64,000 nucleotides of DNA from Mycocentrospora acerina (Eukaryota; Ascomycota; Dothideomycetes; Pleosporales). This document shows positions 54,500 through 64,000 of this stretch, one piece after another (positions within the stretch are counted from its first letter, which is position 1; each line of letters starts with the position of its first letter). Where the stretch lies: contig JAKUHH010000201.1 in assembly GCA_022701365.1 (NCBI GenBank), forward strand, positions 1,178,001 to 1,242,000, read 5' to 3'. The notes under the pieces are model-generated. The model was not told the origin of the DNA. It saw nothing but the letters and a program-made list of their open reading frames with translations, and made no database searches. The position numbers and the translations under genes are program-made.

Positions 54500-57400
54500 T
54501 TACGATGTGATGGGCCGGGAAGGAATTGGGTCTTCTGCCGCACCATCACCTTGATCAGACTGCAGGCTCCGGGCCGCGTCGCCATCAGCCTTGATGACTT
54601 CCTTCTCGTCGAGGGCTTCGCGCTCGGCGTAGATTTTCTGTTTCTGGATTTGTGCCATGGTAAGTGTGTCAATGTAGGTTCGGAACTTGACAATCTCTCG
54701 GAGGAGATATTGTGATTTGCGCTCCCAGTTGGCCATGGCTCGCGCTGCGTTTGGATGGCGTGGAGAAAACTAGTGGTAGATTGGTTAGCAATTGTATACG
54801 AGGCTAAAACGGCATCATTAATATAAAATTACTCACTGTTATTAGCAACGGTGCTCTCAATTCGTTGTGATGAGCTAGTTCTCCTTCAATATTCTTGACA
54901 TAATCGGACAAGCCCCTCAATTGATCCACTTCCATGAGGTTGCTGGCCATCATGCTGGAAGTCGGTGGCTTCCAGTCAGAGAGAACGACCTTGTCTCCCG
55001 GAAGCCTAGGTTTTGGGGCACCAGTTGCATGGTCCATTGAGCTACGAAGTGAACTGGCTACGCTAGGGCGGGGCATGTGACCTTGCACCGAGGGAGCGCT
55101 GTCTTGTCGTATTAAAGCAGGGTTGATGACATTCTCGCCCCACCCGTATTCCATACTACTCACGCCGCCCGTCAGAGGCTCCTTGGATAATCTCGCCGAC
55201 CAGTAGTTTGCCGTGGACACAAACTCTCGAACAATGTCAGGAGTTCCAACCTGGAACAGATGGACCGCTCCAGTCGGAAGTGACAAGGCCCACACATGTG
55301 GTCGGGTCTTTGAATACCCGGGAGGTGGCAGAGCACTGGCAATAGTCTGACGCAGAGGAAATATGTCGAGAGCCTCGGCGTTGTCCATCCAGTTGCCGCC
55401 ACCCACGACGCCGCCAGCAGAGGGGCGGAACTTGCTCTTGTTCCGCACAGATTTTGAGTTCATGCTGAATGAAAACAGACGCATGTATCCCTTCTCAACA
55501 ACAGCAAAGCACTCATTCCAGGCTCGGTCCTTGGCCTTTTTGTCAACCGCCTCCAGATGGTGCTTGTGTTTCAAGATGCCTTCCTTTGCCCATGGAGCTC
55601 CGACAAGCTCGAGCGTCTCGTCTTCCAGCAATGGTGCCACACGAGCAAAGTCCTCGTCGCTAGAGATTGTCATCCCTTCCTCACGAATAATGGCCTGACT
55701 GAGGGCATTGGCGAATCCGATGGCCTGTTGGTAGTCGCCTGCAGCAAAGTGCGTGCCAATCGAGTCCATTGACATTGTAGTTCCAGCTTTGCCAAAGGAA
55801 TAGCGGCTCCAACTACTTGATCCGGCTGGACTCCAAACAGAGCTGTCGTCTAGGCTCGTGCGACTCGAGGCCACAGTGGATGATGGATACAGCCTTTGTC
55901 GTGACTTGTTCTTACTTGCCCATCGATTGCCCATGCTCCGGAAGTCACCCTGCGACCGTTGACGATAGCTCATGCTATCAGAAGGTGCTTTGCTGAGCAC
56001 ACTTGGAGTACGACGCAGCATACCACTAACTGATAGATTGTTCGACGATGGTTGCTCATGGACGACGTGATTCGGCGCTCCGTGTAAAGGTAGGCGCTGC
56101 TTGCGGATGGATTCGTAGAAATCCTTCAACACCATCTCAACCTGGAATTCCCAGCCTTTTATCGGGCCATTGTAGGGAGAGTTGACCAATGTGCTGGCCT
56201 CTGAAATGGCAGATTCAGATGACAAGAAGCCCTCGGAGCCACTCCTGCCCGGTGGTCTGACCGAGAGACGACTGCGGGCCCTCTTGTTTTCCAAAGGCTC
56301 GTCGGGCAGATCAGCTGGACAAACACTAGTTTCTGTAAGTGGAGAGTTGGGCTCGGATTTATCGGTCCATGGTATTGAGCCTCTGCGGAACTGCGTAGAT
56401 TGTGGCCTAAGCGTTTCTTCTCCTGCTGCCTTTACAGAATCCTGGCAGACCCGGGTGACGGTTGGAAGCGTGTTCCTTACGAATTGGCTGCGCGTCATTC
56501 TCGACTCAATATCAGCAAGATGCAGGTCGGTGTTGAGCAGGAGAATAGAGTAGCAAATGGTGTGCACGACATCTGCAGTGAGATTAGCATCATGTGCGGT
56601 ACAAGCTCAGGGTATGTGTACTTACCAACTGCTTTGAAGCCATGGTTGGGGTTGCATTCACACCACCTCTCCGAGAGGCTCATGAGGATGCGGTCAACCT
56701 GCTGGGTCTCGGCTTTGAGTACAATCTTACCGCACAAGTCGCGCATTGCATTGAGAATGTTGAAGCCGCTCCACTCGAAAAGGTCCATGAAAGCCTTGCG
56801 CATTCGCATACTGGCCAATGTGACATCGCCAAGGCTGGCCGCTGCCTGAGCCTTTTGCAGCGGTAAATCAGTACCACTAAAGATCTTCAATGCACGCTCT
56901 CTATCTGCATCGGTCGGTTCAGAATGCATTGAGCGGTCTTCGATGATGGCAGACATGGTGTCGGACTCCCGGCTTTCAACCTGGACTATTGGCAGACTTG
57001 TAGCGGAGTGAAATACATCGCTGGGCGATGTAGGGAAGACGGGGGTCGGAGATGTTGGTGAGAGTTTGTCAAGCGATTGTTGCGAAGAGCGAGCACCTTC
57101 GAGAGGTAGGTGCAAGCTCTCTGGCTTGTAGCCTACCCTATCCTCTGCAGATGTCGTGTCGAGCCACACACGCTTTGAGCTTGCACTCGGATAGAGTGAT
57201 GACTGCTCGGCTTTTGTCACAGTCATGATCCAGCCTTCGTCTTCAGCCTCCGAAGTAGATTGCGATGCAGATCCACTCTCAGACACCAATTTAGTCTTGG
57301 CACCACTGGGCGATAGCCGAGACGTGCGGTTGCTTTTTTCTTCCGTATCAGTTTGGTTGAATGACGAGGTAGTGGGGCAGGTGCTAGGCCTGCGTGCTTC

Positions 57401-59452
57401 ATCCACGCCACTGCCATCACCCGTGGGAGTAGCGCGACCACTGTGATCTTCATTACAACTGCTACTATCGGCAAGGAATGTATCTTCATGTGGGTTCGAA
57501 AGGGCCGATTTGCCATGCTTCATCTTCAATTTCAACTTGGAGTTGTCCAGGGCAGTCGAGTTTGAGTTTCTGACCTGTTCAACCCTCGATGACAACCCTG
57601 CATGGTCGTTATCATGCAAAGATCGGTCCGCTGGGCGCACTGCCGTATCCTTTTGGGGCCTGTAACTTGGGGAGAAGTCTTTCGTATGCTCGCCAGTTGT
57701 TCGGTCCTCGCCTGATGGTTGCTCTTGTGAATCATAGACGGGGTCCTTTGGAACTCTCACGTCGCCAAGATAGGGGTTCATGACCTCGCGCAGACTGCTG
57801 ATTCCCGGACTTGGTTGCGTAGGCATGGCGGGTCTGACTGGAGGTGTGAAATCGAGTGCCATAATAGGAGGCTTGCCACTATCTGAGATGGACTTCTTGC
57901 GTCGTCTGAAGAACGACGATGGCTTCTTGACCAAGACGGGGGGAGCCGGTTGCCGCAAATCTTTCTGTGCTATAGCAGTGTTCTGCGTCGTTTTCAAAGA
58001 TGGCTTTAGCTGACTAGCAATGTGGCTGTTGACGGTGGCCGGAGTCGTACGTGGCCTTGACTGGGAATATATGGAGTCAATGTCCAGGGGTCGCTGAGCA
58101 CCGGATGTGAGAGATGAATCCAGCGACGGAGGGCTCATTGCGGTCGAGATGGCCGGAGATTGAGGTTGCGGTTGCGGTTGTGGTTGAGCTTTCGACGAGG
58201 CTCCGCCAAAGACGCGCCTGAAGAACCCTTGCCTTTCTTTAGGTGCAGCAGCTGGAGTTTGGGACGGGAAGAGAGGCTTTCGCGAAGCCACGCTTGGTGC
58301 TGGGGCCGGTGGGTTCTGGAACGCCGGCACAGCTGTCAGATCCCGCAACGTGCTGGCGGCGTTGACAAACTCCTGCGCCTGCGCCCTCATGCTAGGTTCG
58401 AGCTCGCTCTTGTTCTTTCGGAGGGTCCTGTAGCTTGTGTTGGAGCGGACACTGCCCCTGCGAGGAGGAATCGGGGCCTGCAGTGGTGCGTACGACGAGT
58501 GCAGTGGGAGAGCTGCACTCGACTGCGGTGCTGCCTCGCGCATCGTTCGGGGGCCAGCTGGGATGGTGGGTTCAGGCGCAGCGTCAAACTCGTCGTGGTA
58601 GTTTTGGTACGCGACACGGCCCCTGTCCAAGACAGACTCGACCTTGACAGGTGAGTGCCTCGAGCGGTCGCCCATGATGCCATGGTCGAAGCTCGCCGAG
58701 CGCTTGCCAAAGCCCAACCGCTGGTTGCCCATAGTGCCTGTCTGTCCAAAATCCATGCTAGAGGAGCCGCTGCCTTTGCTGCTCTTCTTGCCGCCACCGC
58801 CACTCCTCACGTGCCCTGCTTGCTGGTAGCTCCCGTACAAGCCATTGGGCTGCCTGCCTGGATACGCATCCCTCGTGCTGCCCTTGATCCCAATGTTGTT
58901 GCTGCTGTTGCTCCTCCGGCTGCGCGAGCGGCGGGCTGTGTACCGTGACGCCGCGTCGTCGAAATGGACGTCGTAGTCGGATGAGCGCGACGACGTGTAC
59001 GTGTGGCCGCGGTGGCGGATGCCCGGTGGGCGGTAGGAACTGTCCTGGAGAAAAAAGTCGTCGTCGGCGCCGTAGCCCGCACCCTGGGCGCCCGAGCTGG
59101 CGCCGAACATGTGCCCTGGCGCAAACTGGTCGAGCGAGAGCAGCATGTTGTCGACAACGGAATGGCGCAGGTTGGCGTCCTCGGAGAAGGAGAGGTCGTG
59201 CGAATCGCGCGGCAGGTCGTGGAGAGCTGCAGCAGCAGCAGCGGCGGCAGCGTCGTCGTCGTCGTTGTCGATGTTGTCGTCGTCGTCGAGGCCGTCGCGG
59301 GCCTTTGGCTCTACAGGCGTGGCATCGTCGAAGAAGGTTTCCTGGCGGCGGTGTGTCGTGTTGAGGGCCTGCATAGACCTGCTTGCCTTGTAGGTTCGCG
59401 GCGGGCCAGTGGGCGTCGTCGCGCGGCCCTCATCGAAAGCATAGTCTGGCAT
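54500..59452 (-). CDS. Sec7-PH guanine-nucleotide exchange factor for Arf (Syt1/Yel1-like)
   Basis: Three exons (59452-56626, 56572-54837, 54769-54500) encode 1,610 aa. The N-terminal 850 residues are disordered: an Asp then Ala run near 60-75, and Ser/Pro/Arg-rich stretches. A Sec7 domain covers about 860-990: ALKIFSGTDLPLQKAQAAASLG, then KAETQQVDRIL with the likely catalytic Glu, SERWCECNP, and across the first intron YSILLLNTDLHL, as in all Sec7 proteins. A PH domain lies at about 1268-1407 with an insert (WAKEGILKHKHHLEA to FVSTANYWSARLS). A conserved helical tail (RHPNAARAMANWERKSQYLLREIVKF) ends the protein. Sec7 domains load GTP on Arf GTPases to drive vesicle budding; PH binds phosphoinositides. 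The layout fits yeast Syt1/Yel1, but the exact ortholog is an inference. It is divergent from the mtIF2 gene across 2.7 kb. Confidence 0.92.
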
Positions 59453-62129
59453 TGTCGAGCGTGTTTGGCCGAGGGTTGGACGTCAGCGTCTTGTGCACTC
59501 CACGCTTCACCGACGGAGCATTCTCCGCAGCAAGCCAGAAGTCCAAAGCGACGGCAGAGGACTGCTCGCTGCCAGCACTAATGACGCTGCAGGTGGCTCG
59601 GGGGCTACTGCGTGCGCGCCGTCCGTTCCTCGTTCCCTGCACGGTGGAGAGGCAGCGGTGCACTAGGCCTGGGATGGGACGCTCGCATGACACAGCCCAG
59701 AAACCACGGCTGTATAGACTTTCGGCCTGGTCGTTGCGGAGACTCGGCGGTGGTGCAAGACAGCAGGCTGGCGTTGGTTCAGGGGGAGGGGGAGGGGGAG
59801 AGGGAGGGGCTTCTAGTCGTCGACCTTGACGCGGCAGCTTGCCAATGGCCACAACACACGGGCGCGCATGCGAATGCAATGCGGAACGCTGCAGAGCCAA
59901 TTTCTTGCCGTAGCGTGTATACCGCGACACGGAGCAGGAGACGGGTGCAGTGGCAGAGGCCGTGGCAGTCGACACGACGTGTGCAGCACTCAAGACTCAA
60001 GACACGGTACGGGGAAGAGCGCGTCCGCCAAAGTGGGTGTGCTATCGAGGAGAGAGGTTAGGAGCATTTTGCAGCGATGCGGCTTGCAGGGATCTCCCGG
60101 GCACGGCCACGATGCAGAGGCTGCCGCGAGTCATCGCTCTCCACACACGCAGAGGAAGGTTCATGGCTGAAGCGGACCTGCAGCGTGCCGCGTCCTTGTC
60201 CATGGCCGATGCAGCCTCTCTGGCGCCTGCTGTTGCTCCACACGCAGCCGGCAGAGGTGCAGAGCTGGGCAGATCAGGGCAGGGCAGGGCAGGCACAGCA
60301 GAACAAGCAGAACATGCAGAACATGCAGAGCACAGCAGGGCAGAGCTGCTCGACGGCCTCCACCTGCGGCAGCTGAACCAGGCACGGTCGAACCCTCTTG
60401 CTCCGACCACAGGTTCGCTTCGTTCAGGGACCGTGGCTGCTTCCTTCTTCCTTCTTCCTTCTTCCTTCTTCCCACGGCCATGACACCACCTGGATCCTGG
60501 CAGCAGACGCACATGGTCCAATGCGGACGGCCCTCGGCCATTTACCACCCCAGCGCCCGACCAGTACCTGACCCGTACCTGAGTAAACTCCTGGTGCAGC
60601 GTCACTGGCGAGGACTGGAGCTCCGAAATGAGGGTGTGGTCAGGCACAGCATGGCGCAGGCCAATGCTTCACGAACAAAGACTTGCTTTTCACACACGAG
60701 CGCATGCTTTGTTGTGGAAGCAACTCAAACTTCGAAACACGACCGTCAGAATACGAACCTTGCCCTGAAATTTCAGCATGTATCCAGACACCCACCAGCA
60801 GCCATGGTTTCCCACGCCGCCACTAGGAATGGAAGCTGCGCTGACCTGCATACTCTGAGACACTAGGCCGCACATCCCCCGTAGGCAGCATGCTCGTTGC
60901 GTTTTCTTTTCCTTCCATTTTCCGCCACAAGACTTCGAGACGAACTGCTGCCGCTGAATGCGTCTTGGATGGTCCATGTTGCGGATGGACGGTAGTCTCT
61001 CGCCTCGAGTCATGTCCACCATCTCCACCCGCCATCTTATCACAGCCAGAGGCGCAAGTATACGCACAACGTCATTCTGTGTAGTGCTACCAGTAGTAGT
61101 GTCTGGTGACATCTCTCGTCGAGCAACTACTGCTTCTAGACCATGCCACCCACAAGGCATCCGCCGTCTTCACCTCTGGCTTTCCACAGCTGGCAGGATG
61201 ATACTCAAATTGCTCTCGCTACGTCGACCATCGGTACAATTTCCTCGCCATAGCCATCTGTCGGGTGGCCGTCCGCAAGCTACTAGTATTGGCCGATCTG
61301 CCGCCATGTCCAATCAAAACCCGCCCTCACATTCCATCAACGTAGGGGACCTGGAGGGCACCCGGCGTTAAAGGTCCCATCTTGACGTGCTGCTTTGCCG
61401 AATCTGTCGGTTCAATTATTGGCAATCCATATATTCTGTCAAGTACCAAGACCAGTCCATATTATATCTATCCATTGTCCTGTTAGCTTGCGACGGCCAC
61501 TACAGTTCTTATCGCCTGTCATCTGCGTGATGCTCCATTGATAAATCCCATGTGGCGGAGAGCCAGCACTACCGTCACAAACAAGGCGCTTCATTCATAC
61601 AGGGGAGGCTTGGAGAAACCCAGTGTATTACAGAAAATGTTTCTTCTTTGGATGGGCAAACGTGTGAATTTGGTAGATTTGATTTTGATGTATCCTCCCT
61701 TGGACTTGCACTTATTCACAGCAAAGTTCAAGCCACCGTCACTCCAAAAAGACCATCAAAGTACCGCCCCTCAGCCCTGGCTGCTCTAAATAAATTGGGT
61801 TGGTAATTTGGGTGCCCTCTGGACTGATGCACTCGTCGGCTCATGAGTGATCAAAAACTTCTGCTGCAGGCCGTGATACCGCGGTCTGGCAGCAACTCGA
61901 ATAACTGGCTCAGAAATGGCAGAAACATCCCAGGCAAACAATGCCAGGATCACCTTGGAAAAAGGGCATCCGCATCGGTAGGAAACGTGATGTGTAATGC
62001 CCGCGGTGACAGTGGCACGCTAGAGGATGGACAGGGATCAGCCGGCTTCTAGCGAAGAGAGGCATTCGATGTTGAGAACTTTTGGACACAACTGGAAAAC
62101 CTGCCATCAAGCCTTGCCACACAGCAATC
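59453..62129. other. 2.7-kb divergent intergenic region
   Basis: No supported gene between the Sec7 gene and mtIF2. It contains GCAGG-type and CAGAACATG direct repeats (60265-60345), a CTTCCTT array (60440-60472), and frames up to 201 codons that are low complexity and overlap each other on both strands. Confidence 0.6.
60440..60472. repeat. (TTCCTTC)n repeat
   Basis: About four and a half copies of the heptamer CTTCCTT on the plus strand. Confidence 0.85.
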
Positions 62130-64000
62130 ATGAGGAGAGCGCGTGGACTTCGGGTGCGTGTGAAGCTGCACAGTCAATCCCATGGCAACACTAATCTAAT
62201 CGGCGCAGGTCTCGTCAACCCGCGACATCTGTATCTTCTGCGCCACTCGTCAGCTGGCAGCCACAAACACTCTATCTTCCCCTCCCTCGTCGACGCAGCG
62301 CCGGCAATTGAACTCGTCGAGTACCTCGCAATCCGCAGAGGCCATTCTCTACAAAAATGACAGCCCGGCACCAAAGCCCATGTCGCAGGCTGAGCGCATG
62401 CGCGCGGCGCTGGCTGCAAGTGCACCAAAAGCCCCTCCTGCCCAAGCCCAGGGTGGATATGCGCACCCACACGCCCAGGGAGGGCACACGTCTCCGGCAC
62501 AGAGAATGCGGTCGTCACTAGGCTCCCAGCCGCCTCCCAGGTCGGCCCCGCAAGTGCAACGACACCCCCCACCAGAGCGACGAGCCATGAACAGAGGTGG
62601 CGTGTTTGATGGTCTTGGTCGCAGCCAGGACCGAGACAGATTTGCACCACCTGCAAGAAGAGGAGGCAACAACAATGAGGCATTCCACGACAACAGAACG
62701 TCGCCACACAACCGATTCAACGTCAACATGGACTACTCGAGACCGCCGGTGAACACGCCAGCCTTTGGCTCGGGGCATCTGAGGCGGAGGAACGAACCAC
62801 CCGCACAAAACATGCAGCATTCGCAATCCCAGACAGAAGAGAGGAGGCATTCAATCCACCGAAGTCCACCGAAGAGGGAGATGCTCGGCCGGGATGAGAT
62901 CTCAAAGTTGTTGGGCGACAACTCAACAAAAAACCCCGCCCAAATGCCATACCAGCCACTCAACCGGGACTACAATGCGACGCGCAAGTGCTTTCATTGC
63001 GGTTCGCTGAACCACATCAGCTCGGCATGTCCTGCGAAGCCCACACTCCGCGAGTCTCCCATTGCCCAACGGCCTGCACCGAGTTTTGACACATTATCTC
63101 GCCAGTCAGCCTCGACCTCTAGTCCAGCGCCCCAACGAACAGTCACATTCAACCCTGCCGCTCATCGCACAATGGAACAGAAAGAGTCTCTGGCAGACGC
63201 GGCAGAAGCGTGGGCGAGCAAACAAACGGCCAGCGTTGAAGTCGAACAGCCCTACCAGGTATCGAATGAAAGGGAAAATAAGGGCCGTAGCATTGAGCAG
63301 GAAAGGAGAAGGAGTCAGTTTGCGTGGGGCGATGTGGAAGTGGAAACCAGGAACCGTTACGAGGAGCCCGAACGCCGACCAGAAAGACACAAGGGCCGAC
63401 GACGAATGATGCAGCAAGAAGACGACGTCGAGGAAGATCGCCAGATGGGCAAAGCACAGCGCAAACGGCTGCGACAGGAAGCAAAGAAGGCAGCGCAGAT
63501 AGCAAAAGCGGAACCAACGCGCATTGTCCTCCCCGAGTTTGTCAGCGTGGCCAATCTTGCGGGCATTCTAAGGATGCGAGTGGAAGATTTCGTGACGAAG
63601 CTGGAGGAGCTTGGATTCGAAGATGTGCAGAACGACCATATTCTGAATGCAGAGCATGCCGGCCTTATCGCGCAAGAGTACAATTTTGAGCCCGTCTTCC
63701 TGGCAGAAGAGGAAGACGGCGATCTGTACCCAGCACCTGCAGTCTCGCCCGAAGAATATGTCAACCTCCCCGCCAGGCCGCCCGTTGTTACCATCATGGG
63801 CCATGTTGACCACGGCAAGACCACCATTCTCGACTACATGCGTTCGACCAGTGTTGCTGCGACCGAGTTTGGCGGTATCACACAGCACATTGGTGCTTTC
63901 AGCGTGCCCCTGGCCACTGGCAAGAAGATCACCTTCCTCGACACTCCAGGCCACTCTGCCTTTGAGACGATGCGTGCGCGTGGCGCCAATGTCACCGACA
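62130..64000 (+). CDS. Mitochondrial translation initiation factor IF-2 (partial, 3' end missing)
   Basis: A 24-nt first exon (62130-62153, MRRARGLR) is joined through a GTGCGT donor and a CGCAG acceptor to an exon from 62209 that is open to the window edge; at least 605 residues are visible. The start MRRARGLRVSSTRDICIFCATRQLAA looks like a mitochondrial presequence. A Pro/Gln/Arg-rich linker follows, then a CCHC zinc knuckle C-x2-C-x4-H-x4-C at 269-282 (CFHCGSLNHISSAC), a charged helical part, and the IF2 N-domain (VLPEFVSVANLAGIL). The G domain begins at GHVDHGKTT (539-547), with FGGITQHIGAF and DTPGHSAFETMRARGA. mtIF2 is a GTPase that brings initiator tRNA to the mitochondrial ribosome. 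The zinc knuckle is not part of the canonical family. The rest of the G domain and the C-terminus lie outside the window. Confidence 0.92.

Noticed and set aside
60042..60647. 201-codon minus-strand frame upstream of the Sec7 gene
   Set aside because: It is low complexity (Ala/Cys/Ser runs from CAG-type repeats), overlaps other open frames on both strands and has no family feature.
1..64000. CRISPR arrays, operons or bacterial-type elements
   Set aside because: The tandem repeats seen are simple sequence or coding repeats without unique spacers, and gene structure is clearly eukaryotic.

Overview
This window is nuclear DNA from a filamentous ascomycete fungus (Pezizomycotina). The evidence is short introns (45-60 nt) with GTRNGY-type donors and CTAAC-like branch sites, a White Collar-1 photoreceptor, a DASH-complex Dam1 subunit, a Con-10/KGG stress protein, a CYP52-like P450, and C-to-T nonsense changes of the RIP type. 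A dothideomycete is my best guess, but only from the general look of the proteins. I resolved 22 protein-coding genes (two cut by the window edges) and one broken gene. I saw no convincing tRNA or rRNA gene and no intact transposon.

Left part (1-20 kb): the N-terminus of an MFS permease at the very edge, then 4.5 kb of gene-poor DNA with a poly-C-flanked assembly gap. Next come an NmrA/isoflavone-reductase-like oxidoreductase, dam1 (kinetochore), a CSR1-like Sec14 lipid-transfer protein, mitochondrial ribosomal protein uS2m, the light receptor and transcription factor wc-1, a Ras-like GTPase, and a YMC1-like mitochondrial carrier.

Middle part (20-40 kb): an uncharacterised Ser/Pro-rich protein, the ER-associated degradation ubiquitin ligase Hrd1, a secreted GH32 invertase, protein disulfide isomerase Pdi1, a J-domain protein that looks mitochondrial, a conserved-looking unknown protein with a 21-bp tandem repeat, uracil-DNA glycosylase Ung1, and a KGG-repeat protein in which each exon carries one repeat. 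Hrd1 and Pdi1 both work in ER protein quality control but are separated by the invertase, so no operon-like logic is implied.

Right part (40-64 kb): an AT-rich, RIP-like block (about 40.9-43.0 kb) whose left border carries a two-exon gene remnant with two stop codons, each one C-to-T change from Gln. Then come a CYP52-like P450, an uncharacterised 272-aa protein, the CBS protein Sds23, a seven-exon metacaspase, 3.4 kb of simple-sequence-rich spacer, a 1,610-aa Sec7-PH ArfGEF, and the 5' part of the mitochondrial translation initiation factor IF-2, which runs off the right edge.

All exon structures were read by eye from splice signals, frame continuity and family conservation. No alignment or transcript data were available. 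I see no clear candidate for a wholly new biological system. The most interesting items are the exon-per-repeat KGG gene, the RIP-damaged gene at the AT-block border, the zinc knuckle in mtIF2, the LEA-like tail on PDI, the Ras-like protein without a CAAX box, and a 72-nt hairpin near 28.6 kb.
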